Positions 20,577-32,486 of a stretch of 64,000 nucleotides of DNA are shown here, one piece after another. Position 1 is the first letter of the stretch. The number at the start of each line of letters is the position of its first letter. The notes beneath the pieces are model-generated. The model was given only the letters and a program-made list of their open reading frames with translations, searched no databases and was not told where the DNA came from. The stretch is from Holothuria scabra (Eukaryota; Echinodermata; Holothuroidea; Aspidochirotida; Holothuriidae), in contig CM074190.1 of assembly GCA_037179385.1 (NCBI GenBank), positions 8,395,784 to 8,459,783 on the forward strand, given 5' to 3'. A program made the translations under genes and the position numbers.

Positions 20577-21095
20577 TTTGGATATTGCGTGGTACGGGAT
20601 CGAGTTCCAGGCGGAAAAAAGATAGGAGAGTTCAGTTGATTTTAAAATATTTATTTGATGATTTAGTTCCACAAAAAGATGAATAAGTTGAATTAATTAT
20701 TCTGCCAGCCTAATACGATTCCTAAGATATGTGTATCCCTCTGCGTCTACGGCACGAGTTTCCAGCTCGCAGGCTCGGTCTTGTGAATCGTGCGAGCTCT
20801 GAACACATGCAGTCCCCCTGATTGGTCAAAGGTTATGACGCACCCATATAAATAATTATTATGATATAAATGACCAATAAGGAGGCTGCAAAGGGGGAAA
20901 TTGGCCACACCTCGAAAATATGGGTTACAGCGTGCACGTGGAGCTACGGTAATGTGATATGTCACGTCCACCGGTAACACGTGACGGAAACAGGAAGGGC
21001 CCCGGGAATCTAGAACAAAGGGAAGGGAGCGTTGCTCGTAAACAACAAGATGGCGTCTGGTAAAGGTCATGGAGAGTGCACCATACTACATGACA
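20577..21095 (-). mobile_element. Solo LTR of the same Ty3/gypsy family
   Basis: About 519 bp matching both LTRs of the neighbouring element end to end apart from small indels. It is flanked by a perfect 5 bp repeat gtatt (20572-20576 and 21096-21100) with no internal region. Solo LTRs arise by recombination between the two LTRs of one element. The separate duplication shows it was an independent insertion in the same orientation. Confidence 0.9.
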
Positions 21096-21100
21096 GTATT

Positions 21101-21699
21101 GAATGTTTGACGTTTGGTTGTTTAGTATTTTTGTAGCTGTTTTAGGGAGTGTACTCTCGAAACTCGATATAAAGCCTTTGGCCTTTAGTTGCACTTCCTT
21201 TCACTCTCATATAAGTTTCTGTAAACATGCATAAGTTAAACTATGTCATTGTATACATTTGAGTGATTAAACAAATAAAAGAGAGGAAACAAGGTGAACA
21301 TTTCAGAGTTTTGCGTCAGTGCATTCGTCATGGTTATTGCAATCAGTCTTTTGACCATTATTAAAGTAAAAGTGAAATTCAGAACTTTTCCAAGGATATC
21401 ACAATTTTGCGTCTAAACCACCCAAATTCTAACAAAAAATCACTTAGGGAGAGTTTGAGCCAAAAAGTTTCTTTTTTTATGCGGAAATGTTTAGTGCACA
21501 TGTGTTCAGTTTACACACTCATCTCTGTGAATCACCATGAAAACATGAAACATTTCTGACAAACTGGACCTCTCCTGCCCAACATATAGCAACGTATAGC
21601 ACATGAATTTACTCACGTTTGCTTTTCTTAAAAAGTTCCCTTTAAAGTGTTAGAAGTCTTATTTTCATATCTTGAGAAGACGTTTCGTCAATTTGCAGT
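21101..21699. other. No gene seen
   Basis: AT-rich; no repeat or ORF with a recognisable domain. Confidence 0.5.
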
Positions 21700-21824
21700 T
21701 AAAGTGTACCTAACGTCAAAAAATTCAAAGATATATATTAAAGAACATGAAAATAAAATCTAACAACTCTAAAAAAGTCTAACAACTCCCATCTTCATAG
21801 GGCATTCCTGAGCTGTGATATAAA
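21700..21824 (-). repeat. Fragment of dispersed repeat C
   Basis: The reverse complement resembles 25060-25185 and 45985-46125: shared words include aagtgtacc, ttcaaagatatatatt against ttcaggaatatatatt, and atcttcatagggcattcct against atcttcatatgacattcct. Confidence 0.6.
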
Positions 21825-22211
21825 ATGCCAGCCAGTCTGCACAGCCACCAAAAGTCGCTTCTTTTCTAATTTGAGTATGCATGACGTCACAGCCTTTGCA
21901 TATATAATTAGCAAAAACTAACTGTTTTCAAATCCAATTTTCGACATGAAAAACACATAATCTTACAAAATCATCATTAAAATTAATAGAGAACACATTT
22001 TCCGATAGTTTTGCAACATTTTTGAAGTATTTTATACACAAAGCAATGAATCTGAGACGATTTTTTGAACTCGTAAAAACAGTTTTCATTCTGTTCGGAA
22101 AATTTGGTTTTTTCTCGAAAACAAGTTTTTTGGCACGGTATGCCAGAAAGAGGGTACATCAGAAATTTCCTTATACACCTAAAAAATCTAACATTACCGT
22201 GAAATATTTCT

Positions 22212-22229
22212 GAATACGGTCAGGTATTC
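22212..22229. repeat. Palindromic box in element E, left
   Basis: gaatacggtcaggtattc: inverted arms GAATAC and GTATTC. A direct repeat of the same box is at 24399-24416; copy 2 has them at 57331-57348 (one mismatch) and 59513-59530. Confidence 0.7.
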
Positions 22230-23120
22230 GCAAAGTTTAGAGCAGGTATTGACACTGCCTTGCACCGTATGTAAAAAGCCCAATTTCCCGTACCGAGGTG
22301 TTTGAATTAGTTGCGCGAAAATGGAACTACACCGAGCGAGAAAATATTCTCCACATAAGTATTAATCATGTAAACCTCGTCGAGTCTTCCTTTACGTTTG
22401 ATTTACATATATAACAGGAAAATTACATTGAGAGTCAATTTTTGAAAACCTTGTAACGATTAAGTGGCTACCGATGCAAGGGTTATAGTGATTGTATCTT
22501 AAGTACGTCAGTACCTTGAGTCGATCACCACAGTGTTATACAACGTACGTCACGATGTACAACACCTATTAATTGACCGACTCATGGTAACCTTTTGACA
22601 TACATGGCCATACACTTTGCACGTTACCACATTATACAATCAGTAAATCACAGTTGTTGTACTAGACTCATAAATTATTGCAAACAATAACATGACAGAA
22701 AAATTGTGGCATTAAACTAGACAATAGAGAGGTAAACTGGAGGGATATTGCAATGTATAGTTCTCTTGTAAGGCTTGTTAGTGAACTCTGGGGTAATTAA
22801 CGCTATACAGTCAGTCCTTATCCTTAGGTGGTGAGGTAAGAAATGAAGCCTCGGATCAGAAACACTTTGTTTAGTAATATAAGTTGTGAACAGCATGTGG
22901 AACTGGGTGGGTCTTAAGTTTTTTTAGGGAACTGGGTACTCAGTACACAACTCCCACCCCATGCACAACTGGAGACATATCAACTGAGAGTCCAATGTAA
23001 CAACAGGCCATCAAGTTAATTCAAGTTAGTGACAAACACTTTGACTGTAATATGCCATAACTATATGATGGGGCAATTGCTACATTATTCATCTCTCCTC
23101 TGCTCAGTTAGTGGTGTAAA

Positions 23121-23381
23121 ATGACAACAGTTTATACTTCAAATGAGAAGGCAGTCTCAGAAGAACACATGAGATTTCATCCATCAGAATTAACAGCTGA
23201 TGATACAGGACACAAGTGCACAACCAAAATTCTTAAGTCAGTAAATTGGCATTTTGCTTGTGTAGAGAAAAATTGTCCTCTAGGATACACTGACTCAGAA
23301 TCCCATTTGTGCCTTTATACAAGAAAAGGGTATATAGCAATGCAAGCTCTAATCTTGACCTTAACCCCCAAATGGGCCTAG
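23121..23381 (+). pseudogene. Small ORF in element E copy 1, truncated
   Basis: Begins MTTVYTSNEKAVSEEHMRFH and is cut by TAG where copy 2 reads on (58242-58637, 131 codons). No domain recognised. Several copy-to-copy differences change the residue (for example Cys/Trp, Leu/His, Gly/Trp), which argues against recent purifying selection. It may be a relic of an element protein or chance. Confidence 0.3.
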
Positions 23382-24398
23382 AGCACTAGTAGGTGTATAG
23401 CTATAACTAGCAATTACATTTCAACAGGAACAGGCTGAGAACTAAGGCACAATTAATTCATTTGTGTAGAAATATGATTCAGCACAACAGTACAAAAATA
23501 CGGTAAGTATAAGAAAACTGAGAACAATGGCCCAGGCGAAATAATAAACAAAAAAATCCTGAAACTGATGGAGTTCTTATAGGTGCGCATTCCATATACT
23601 CTTAAGTATATTCCTCAAGTCATTTCCTTTTTGAAAATTCTTGACTTTGTCTGGTAAAACCATATGAAAGAACCGACAGGCTGGTAATTATAAAGTGTAT
23701 GTGTAAATAAATGGCTATAGGGCCTATATCAATTGTTTCATGATGTAGCCTGCAATATCTGTAAGTGTAACACTAATTTGCTTATTTTGGTTCTTCATCT
23801 TCATCGTTGGTACTGTACATTGCTCCTGATTCAACTCACAAGGTGCATATGACACAATAATTTTGTGCTACAGGCCTCTTAAAATTTTTTACGTTTTTTT
23901 CTGAAATGAAAACTCACTCATACAGCAAGCAAGGACTAGTAAAGTAGTATCTGTATGATGATCACAGATCATCAGTACACATTCATACATTCACTATGTA
24001 CCACAGTGTGCAGTTTTAGCATGTATAGGCCAAGGCCTAGTATAGACTAGGCCTGTCTGTAAAATTTTAATGTTATTTGTTAGTGGTTTAAAACCTTAAA
24101 AAGGCCTGTCAGTCGTATTAAAATTCACTTTATTACTTGACATAATGACTAAAATAGTATACTAGTTAGCAGCCTAGGATCAAAAGACAATGACAATAGC
24201 TTACCATATGTAACCATATGTTAACCATAACGTTACCGCCTTGTGCGATGCTCTACGTGGCCAAAAAGTGCAAAATTCCAACTTGCAAAAACGTTCATTG
24301 CGACTATTTTGTTGTTTTGCTCGTAGTGTAATAGGTATCAGTAGTTAGCTTTATGTCTCAAACACTCGATTTTGGAAGTTTTACACCCCAATGATCCT

Positions 24399-24416
24399 GA
24401 ATACGGTCAGGTATTC
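24399..24416. repeat. Palindromic box in element E, right
   Basis: Same sequence and orientation as 22212-22229, followed in both by cgcaaa. Confidence 0.7.
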
Positions 24417-24897
24417 GCAAAATTTGAGGCCAGTCAAAAAACCCCACCAAAAGTTGACCTGTTTTTGATGGAAAATTTCTCTGTGAAATTGCGAAAGAAA
24501 CAATACCTCACGATATTTTTAGTAAAGAAAAGACTTTAAGATTTCAAATGACCAAGGATACAGCAACAAGGAACGCCTTTTTATGCATTATTCAGAAGCT
24601 TGAAGTTCCCCCAGCATGTTAGGTACCTATTCTGCGAAACTCATGATTTTCTCTTGTGGGCGGAGTTTCCATTTTAGAGGATGACGTCACAAGCCTCATT
24701 AACGCTTACAGCGAGGCTTGACTGATGCTGAAGTTTATTCACTCAAATTAAAATGCTACATTGCACAATAATTTGTGACGTCATTCTTGTACTACTCAAA
24801 TTACAATCTTTGTATTTCTTTGTTCTTCCGAACGTTACTGCACCTTGTACCAAGATGTGATAGCACTCTTTCTCTTATGAGCTGATATAATTAATTA

Positions 24898-25185
24898 AGC
24901 CCTCCTTGTGCAACATGCTATGCAAGCAAACAGGAGGCGTCCAAGGTCATAAAAACGTTTTTAATTTTAAAGGGAAACAAAACATGTTATGTGAGTTGAA
25001 CAACAAGAAAGTCACAAATTATTGCACAGTTGACCAATTTGTTTTAAGTGAATAAACATCAACATTTTATATCTCACCTCAGGAATGTCATATGAAGATC
25101 GGAGTTGGACTGTTAGAATTCATTTTTTTATGGTCTTCAATATATATTCCTGAATTTTTTAACTTTTGGTACACTTAAAAAGGAG
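24898..25185 (+). repeat. Dispersed repeat C, copy with empty TTAA site
   Basis: Collinear with 45588-46125: shared words include gtgcaacatgctatgcaagc, tatgtgagttg, and acaagaaagtcacaaattat. At 25044-25047 it has an uninterrupted ttaa where the other copy carries a 253 bp MITE. Confidence 0.8.
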
Positions 25186-25189
25186 GCAA

Positions 25190-26057
25190 TTTTATGATTT
25201 TCCTATTGGTAACAAAGAATTTAAGGTGTTGCGGGCCATGCAGCAGCAAACGAAACTTGCCATAATTCTTGCCGAATGTCACCGGTCAAAAAAAAAAAAA
25301 AAAAAATTCACGTGATTTAAAAATTTACATATTTTTTCCCTAAAACATTTGTAAGATTCAGTTTCCTTGGGCAGAAAAACCCTCGTCATTTTGATAGCGA
25401 ATTGGCAAGAAGCTTAAAAATCTTAATACTCGATTACGTAACACCATTTTCGTGTGCCAGCTCACAGAGCAGTTCCGCGAAAGACCCTGCTGTGCGCGAT
25501 TTAGATGTAAACATTCCCGAACCCTCTTCCAACCCCCCGTCAGAGCAAAAACGGTATTGTTCGTATGAATGTCGTAGGACGTATGCTATAGGCTTAGCTA
25601 CTTTTCCGAAAAATGTAACCAACTAGGGAAGAAATAACAAGACAAATTTTTACGATTGTCGTGCTTTTGTAACGGTACCAGTTACCGTTAAACGCTCCTC
25701 GGGCTATGTTAATGCTTTATCGTACCGTATATAATCCCGAATGTCCAGAAGAAACTAGCTCTTCGACGCGCGGATATTAATTACATTTTTGTCTTCCCAC
25801 ACCCCAGCCCTTACAGAATATACTATAAACAACATATACAACATATACAAAAAATACATGATTAAACACAGGAATAACACGTTTTCAAACCTTGGAGCAA
25901 TTTTGGGGGTGTGTTGAAAAAATGTAAGTTTTATTCCCAATAATCAAGGATGCAGGATAAAATAAGTTTTCCCTCCCCTCCCAGCGTTTTTGAGGCTCTT
26001 CATGCGTGTCACAGCTTTAATCAGAACCATGTAGCATAAGTCGGTTGGTGAGACCAC
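25190..26057. other. No gene seen; 19-base A run
   Basis: Includes an A run at 25288-25306 that could be a retroposon tail, but no matching target duplication was found. The region 25402-25626 is open on both strands without a recognisable domain. Confidence 0.4.
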
Positions 26058-26305
26058 AGTTAAAGACAGTATGATAGCGAAGTTCCAGTTCTCAGAACCT
26101 TCTTACTTAGCACCTCACCGAAGTGTCTAAAATACATGCTTATTCATTCAGACACAATCCGATCTATTGCATCACGACATACCCCGATGCGTAGACAAGG
26201 ATATGTAATATGTGATCAAAACACTCTCAGTGAATTTTGTTTAATACAAGCTACTCTGAATTTTTAACTTGCTGTCAATCAAAACGCTCTGTCAGTTGCG
26301 AATTT
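26058..26305. mobile_element. TTAA-MITE family B, degraded copy
   Basis: Starts gttaaagaca and shares family words such as cagttctcagaaccttctta, aaaacactctcag and tgtcaatcaaaacgctct with the copies at 45067-45363 and 29972-30269. The right terminus is not clear. Confidence 0.5.
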
Positions 26306-26616
26306 ATATATGTATGTGAAATTGTAGCTTGGAGTGACAAGTGACTTCCTTTAATATACAATCGATTATCTACGGTGTGACTCATAAAAAGCCTACGTGA
26401 TGAGGTCTTTCAAGTCCGACCAAGCTGTTTCGCTTCGGTTGCAATTGGTATTTTTTTGTATAAAGGGTTTCCCATTTCGAGAATCGAAAGCTATTCATTA
26501 AAACAGAAGCCCCTTCATACGTAGTAAACGGAAAAACTGTGTTTATTTATACTTAACTTTCATCTGCCTCCTTAAAGCAACAGTTGTTTCAAGTGAAAAG
26601 GAATCTAGCATGAATA

Positions 26617-27760
26617 TTGAAAATTTACCGATTGTCCCATTGGAACACTGATTTTCCTTTTACCCATCTGTCATGGGATATTATTTATCGAATTCCATTT
26701 TCGTCCCTTAGGGAGAGCAAAATTCAGTATTTTCAATATAGATTCCTCCACAGAATATTAGGTAACAATGTTTTCTTTTATCGAATTAAAGTTAAAGACC
26801 GACCCTCTTTGCACCTTCTGTGGAGAATGTAATGAAACCATAAATCATTTGTTCTGGGATTGCCCTATTACATCTAACTTTATTCTTGATATCGAGCAAT
26901 GTGTTTTTGGACAACAATTTCTTTTAAAGGCAGTCATTCGTCACCCCAAACTACAGTTTCAGTATACATATATCAAAACTTTCAATTGGAACAGCTCTTT
27001 GATTGGCATCACATTCAAACAATGCATCATAGCTGAATTACACAGCATGGGCACTGAGAGTGTCTTGATTACACATTATGGACTTGTATGGCCACTGGTA
27101 CGGTACAAGCCATGAAGCAATAAACTAGGATTGTGTCTGGATAAAGATGAGTTTTAGATAAATGTGGGAGGGGCTAGAAGTAAGTAGGTTGGGAGAATTG
27201 GAACTGTTTGGGATGATGAAAATATGCCTTTAAGCAAACAGGATGTTTTCTTTGGTTATAGAACGTTTCTTAATCACCCATATAATCTACTGATTTTTCA
27301 TCTAAAGTATTATGTATTTAATAAGAAAGTAAGCGATGGTAGGCCTGATAAGAACAAATTTCTCCACAAATTAAGTTTGTACTCCCAGTTGAAAAGTCCC
27401 TCTCAAAGAATCACAGTAGAAGTACTACATGTGAAGCTCATACGAATGCATTTGCTTATTTAATTAAGGTCGAAGATGACATGGGGCTTGTATGATATAT
27501 CTTAAATAGTTTATACCTCTTTTCGTCATATTTATTATAAAGGATCTATATAAATTTTTGGACTTTCTCAAGGTTTGCAAATTAGGACTTAGTGGAAAAC
27601 AGCTGTATTTTTTTATCAATGTAACTATTTTCAAGTTATCAGCACACTAAGTTTTTCAACTGAAATTTTGTATATTGCATTATTGTGTATTGAGTAATTT
27701 ACTGTGTATTTTCTGTGTACTGAATGTGCGTAAGTTGAGAAAATAAAGGTGGAAAAAAAG
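26617..27760 (+). pseudogene. L1/Tx1-type LINE 3' end with RT zinc-binding domain
   Basis: Residues WDIIYRIPFSSLRESKIQYF, FQYRFLHRILGNN, then after a frame shift near 26805 DPLCTFCGECNETINHLFWD and CPITSNF. This matches the zinc-binding module (C-x2-C...H-x4-C) after the RT of L1/Tx1-like LINEs. The frame is interrupted by a 292 bp MITE (26938-27229) and resumes as SKQDVFFGYRTFLNHPYNLL, IFHLKYYVFNKKVSDGRPDK (27234-27463). A 3' UTR-like AT-rich segment ends with aataaa at about 27743 and an A-rich tail. The 5' part (EN, RT) is missing, as in a 5'-truncated insertion. Confidence 0.82.
26938..27229. mobile_element. TTAA-MITE family B, copy inside the LINE
   Basis: Exactly bounded by ttaa (26934-26937 and 27230-27233). 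Ends are inverted: aggcagtcattcgtcacccc on the left, and on the right the complement of agg...ttcatcatcccaaac. LINE residues continue on either side. TTAA duplication is typical of piggyBac- and Kolobok-type transposases; no transposase is encoded here. Confidence 0.8.
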
Positions 27761-28486
27761 GCATTTCCGTTGAAGCACATGTCAAATATAAGCCTGCAAG
27801 CAATGCCTGCAAAAAAAAAGTTATCGACCTTAAGCTTTCACATTAGGGAACGGTCCTTGTTTCAACGATTCCTCAGTCCAATCAGGGAGTTGCAACAGTC
27901 TGTTGCAACTCCCTGGTCTATTTGACTCCCAATTTGTACTGAAGATGCCCTGTCTTGTCCACTTTTATATCATGGTCCATAAGAGGTTGATCCCTCAGAA
28001 CCTACAGTCGCACCGCAGCCGAAGTACCTAGTCAAAAATCTAATTCAACAGGTTCAAAGTTATTGTGATACTTGCCTTCTTTTCTCCTACCCATTATAAA
28101 ATGTTTATTTAATTAAACTTGACAAAATTTACATTAAGGAAGGCCCTAAGTGTAAATTTTCCTCGAATCTGAGTTAATTGATAATGTAATTTGCTAAATT
28201 CATTTTTGTAGAAAGAATCTTTAGTCAAAATATACCTACTAAGTTGCAGGCAACCTTGAGAAGTCCATGAAACGAACTGATAGTGAAGGACAAATCTCCC
28301 AAGTCACTGCCAACTCTGACGGCCCTCAGTTCTGTGGAATCATCTTGCCATGTCACAAAAGACTCCATCTGGATTATTTACATATCGGAAAAGTTATCTG
28401 AATTTGTTATACATGATTTTTATTTTGTGAAGGGAAATAAAAATGGGTATGTTATGAATTTGAGGGCGCTGCCTGTGGAATGCAGT
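27761..28486. other. No gene; contains a 33 bp hairpin
   Basis: 27883-27915 is a perfect inverted repeat with 15 bp arms (cagggagttgcaaca and its complement) and a 3 base loop. Otherwise nothing recognised. Confidence 0.6.
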
Positions 28487-28830
28487 TTAAAGGGCAGGAG
28501 CAGTAGTGGGCGTCCGCAGAAATTTTTACAAGGGGTCGGGCAACTTGAAGGTCATCCATGGATGATTGAATTGTGTACACTGTCTAAGCGGAGCGCCACC
28601 ATAGGTTGGCGCGGAGCGTATAAGAAAATTTTGGGCCTTACAAACCCTCCAGATGGCCGGAAACGACACTTGGCGAATGTTATAAGTTGCATGTACCCAG
28701 CCCTGAAAAAGGAGTTTCATGTCTGTAATTTTTACATTTTAAGAATTTTCAATGTAAAAAATCGTTGAAGGGAAATCTGCCTCTCGGTCACGGCCTCGCA
28801 CGTCTATGCACGATAAAACTTGCAACTGTC
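28487..28830. repeat. MITE A end fused to a GC-rich-module element
   Basis: ttaaagggcaggagcagt at 28487-28504 matches the left end of MITE family A, but the body is replaced. It is followed by the recurrent module (28575-28690) and an end cctcgcacgtctatgc near 28795 that resembles the right end of the element at 7205-9059. Confidence 0.5.
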
Positions 28831-29290
28831 AAACAGCCTATATAGGCCTATATCCGTTACCCAATTACAAATCATACACCCCCATATTCACCATGTATAT
28901 CTCAGTTACATCCACGTGTCGCCACTTGAGATTATCACTGGACCAAACCAAGACCAACGCATTCATCAATAGTCGGATGCCATATGCACACTACATACCT
29001 GATAACTAGTACAATTTTGGCATAGTTTTTACAATAACAAATTTCCAATAGATATCACGAATGATGGTCCCCAAATTAAGATTTCACTATTCAGCATACC
29101 ATCTTCTCTTTTGCTATTCCTGGTCAAATGTCCGCATATTTCACGAGTAGAAACTGACGCTGTGAGTGAAGATATTTTGATGATTTATTTTTCATTTTTT
29201 ATTTCAATTTGTAATTAATTTTTTCACAAGTTTGATTTTCCGGGGGGGGGGACAAGTGCCCCCTTTGCCCCCCCCTTTTCGGACGCCCAT

Positions 29291-29537
29291 GGGAGCAGTC
29301 ACCCCAAGTTGAAGTAGCGTATACACTGCCCAGTTTCATTATTGGTTGTTGACAGTCATGTGACAACATTTTCACTCCTCAAATGTGAAATTTACTACAA
29401 GTAGCTACTGGGTTTACCTTTCATATGTTATATTGAAGTAATAAAATATTATAAAAGATTCTTTGAACAGAAATGAGACGAGAATTGTGATATTTAGCTG
29501 TTGCTTCAAAACAGGTTTGGGGGACTGCTGTTGACCT
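29291..29537. mobile_element. TTAA-MITE family A, left-truncated copy
   Basis: Shares with 45729-45981 (reverse complement) and 44811-45026 the words gcagtca, agtttcat, gtcatgtgacaa and gtgaaatttac. The right end gggggactgctg...acctttaa abuts ttaa at 29538-29541. The left is cut by a G/C-rich element ending cggacgcccatg near 29290. Confidence 0.65.
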
Positions 29538-29689
29538 TTAACATTCGTTAATAAATCAGTATGGTAATCTTTAACCTCCAACTGAAGTGGGCCTGAAAAG
29601 GCATTTGAGGCCAAAAAATTACAAGTCCAAATCGATGGCAACAATTTATAGTGAACCGTTACCGATACCTTCATTAACAAGTCAACTCT

Positions 29690-29967
29690 TATCCTATACC
29701 CCCTACTACAATTTTAGTAGCAGTTCATAAAAGTTCTCAATTGTCACAGATCTTTTCATTGACAGCAAGCTCCAAAATGCAGTGTATTTTAGCTCATGGA
29801 GTCATATCAGGGGGGCTGTCCAAATAACAGCCCCCTGGTCATATTGCACAGCATGCATTTCATGTACTGTACTGAGAGTGCTTCGTATTGGGCTCTTTTA
29901 TGCTCACCCTTAAGCAATAAACTGAGATTATGTCTGGAGGAAGATGAGTCTTAGACAGTCTGGGGGC
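29690..29967. mobile_element. TTAA-MITE family B, rearranged copy
   Basis: Family B words (ctacaatttt, ttctcaattg, gtactgagagtg, aataaactgagatta) in order. It includes a 9 bp palindrome gggggctgt...acagccccc at 29813-29837. It runs directly into the next copy across a shared ttaa. Confidence 0.55.
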
Positions 29968-29971
29968 TTAA

Positions 29972-30269
29972 AGTGGCAAACCTCTCACCCCAAACTACAA
30001 TTTTGGAACCCGGGTTCCGAAATTCTCAATTGGCTCAGCTCTTTGATTGACAGCTAATTCAAACAATGCAGAGTGTCAAAGCTTATACTACACAGCATGA
30101 ATGGTACTGAGAGTGTTTTTATTGTATAAATTGAGTTTTTTTTATACTCACCCTGCAGCAATAAACTGAGATTGTGTCTGGATTAGGATGAATTTGAGAA
30201 AATAGTGGGAGGGGCTTCAGTAAGAAGTTTGGGAGAATTTGTACTGTTTGGGGTGAGAGAACTGGGCCT
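29972..30269. mobile_element. TTAA-MITE family B, intact copy
   Basis: Flanked by ttaa (29968-29971 and 30270-30273). Left end agtggcaaacctctcacccc and right end complementary to aggcccagttctctcacccc. 298 bp, no ORF. A further partial family end (ttcgggttgagaagattggg) follows at 30300-30318. Confidence 0.78.
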
Positions 30270-30319
30270 TTAAGTAAATAGGTTAGGAGAATTGGAACTT
30301 TTCGGGTTGAGAAGATTGG

Positions 30320-32397
30320 GCCTTTGATAAAAATTTCATTTGAAAAAGATACGTAATCAACTGGTCTTGTTCAAAAGGTTAAAGGGCGCCACGAAACCTC
30401 GTTTCTCCACAGCCTTCCAACAGATGGCGTTAGTGTATTAGGCTGCAGTCCTGCGCACTCCTGCCCATTGACGTCAGTTCTTGGGGGAGGGGTAACACGC
30501 CCCTCCCTCGTATTTTGGAAATATACACCCATTGCCATTGATTTTAGATGTTTACACCGTAAATTTATGACGGAAGTGGCCATACCCCACTACATTCAAG
30601 TAGAATTTGAGGCCACTAGTCCTTCGTGAGTAGCTTGACTTCCGAAATCCAAACTCAATCTAATACTGTCCGGATAACAAATTATATGATGCTAACTGTA
30701 AATGCTGATTTAATGTATTCCGAAGAAATTGAAAAAAAGTCTGCGACGGATTATAGTGTCACCTTTGTCTCCCTCTCATCCCATTCCTTAGACGATGCTT
30801 AGGCTAATAAACCCCGTCTGATTAAAAACAAGTGCTTAGAGATTGAGCCGTAAAACTCCATCGTACTAACTAACCTGCTAACGGGACGGAATAGTACAGC
30901 TACAAAACATCAACAGGAGAAATAAGAAACGTTCAATCACTGGAGTAAAATCTCTTTTGCGTATTACGGATGACAAAATGTACACTCCCAAATAATGTTC
31001 GTTTCTTCCATGGAACGTACCCTTGCGCAAGGGTACGGTACGCTCTAGATATTATAGATCACTTAAAGAAATGCGATACTCGAAAAAAAGATGGCGCTCG
31101 ACTCCGAATGAAATTTGGCCTGTAAGGTTTGTAGACCTACCGAAGACAAGGCAACGCATTTTTCCCGTTTGCTCTATAAAGGATATCACTTTTTCCAACT
31201 GCAGTCTTTGCTTTTTACTTTTCACTTTACCATACTTGTTCTAGCTTTATAGACGTCTTTGCTATTTTACCCCTAGGACACATGCAGGTTTTAAAATCCC
31301 ATTGCTCAGGATGCACCTATGGTATTAATATATTAAGGTTTAGTTGCATAAAATTCGTGGTAAATTATGAAGAAAAACAAAACATTGGCTAAAAAGTAAA
31401 TCCATGACATCATGTCTGCTTGCTCCAAGTTCATTCTATGTTGAAAATTTGCCATGTTCAATTGCCCATATCTCGAGAACCGAACGTGGCAAATAAATAA
31501 AAATTTTACCAGAATACTTAGAATAGGCCTATGTCCCTGTTTAACATATCAAAAATAAATTTGGCCCTGAGCTATTTTTTTAGTACCTGCGGTCGAAAGG
31601 CCGTCCGATGTGTGAGCTTTTAGAAGGCAAAATTTCTTCCACTTATGTAATAGGGAGAAAAAACTGTATCTGGGCTAAAATTACCTCACTGTTCCATAGC
31701 GAAAGTATCGTACAAGTTTACCATGGCGGGAGAGTAGTTTTAAACAAAATTTTTGACAAAGTATATGTACAAATGTCAGTCACTATGTAAAAACATGACA
31801 ATATTTGACTATGTAGGCTACCAAGTGTACAAGTACAAAGTGACACAAAACTATATATAGATTGCTACATTTTACAGAAGCTGACGGCCCAGGTGGACGT
31901 ATTTTAGAGGCGAAATTTAATGTTTGTGCAACCAAAAATTATAAAAAATACTCAGTGAAAGTTTCAATCTTTTTTCAAAAGTGAAGAAATAACCAAACAT
32001 TGCAAAATATTTTTGGTTAATTTATAGTGTCCAACAATATACCCTTCATGCAGTTGTTCCTCTTAACAATGATCTACCCAAGCAACAACAATCTCTAACG
32101 TCCAAAATAAAGACAAGTGTTGGTTTCGTACTGTGCAATTGAAAACGATAACGCATAACTCTCCTTAGTTAAGCTTGTATACCATAGCTTATGCCAACAG
32201 TAAAATGCACGATCCTATACTAGTTTTGCAAAGGTTTCGTGTGCATGACTCCATAGGTATTCCTTTTCGGGAAACTAAAAAGGATACGTGTAGGTGTACT
32301 GGTCGAGAAATTAATTTCTAAGTCAAGAATATCAACAGTGAGCTACGCTGTATGTTGTGAGCAATGGATTCTCTGCTAAAAATATTGCCTTGAAAAT
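30320..32397. other. No gene seen
   Basis: About 2 kb without recognisable coding or repeat content, apart from a perfect 22 bp palindrome at 31016-31037 (centre ccttgcgcaagg). Confidence 0.45.
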
Positions 32398-32486
32398 CCA
32401 AGCGAAGGGGCGCTAAAGTTGGCGCGAAGCTCTCCAAAAATTTGAAATATCATGACCTCTCAGAATTCCCTAAATAGCATTTTCCA

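Larger units (their letters stand above)
21829..24724. mobile_element. Element E, copy 1 (2.9 kb, 4 bp target duplication)
   Basis: Nearly collinear with 56948-59828 over the whole length, with scattered substitutions and small indels. Homology starts at CAGCCAGTC and ends at GGCTTGACTG in both copies. Copy 1 is flanked by atgc (21825-21828 and 24725-24728), while copy 2 is flanked by ttgt; different duplications prove two insertions, not one segmental duplication. There are no long TIRs or LTRs; the termini show only weak CAG.../...CTG symmetry. Only short ORFs are present (22022-22213, 23121-23381), so it is probably non-autonomous. The superfamily is not assigned. Confidence 0.85.

Noticed and set aside
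22022..22213. 63-codon open frame conserved at 57141-57332
   Set aside because: Present in both copies because element E is duplicated. It is short, low-complexity and basic/aromatic, with no domain.
25402..25626. Small gene open on both strands
   Set aside because: No domain or plausible gene structure; CYS-rich YCSYECRRTYA alone is not enough.
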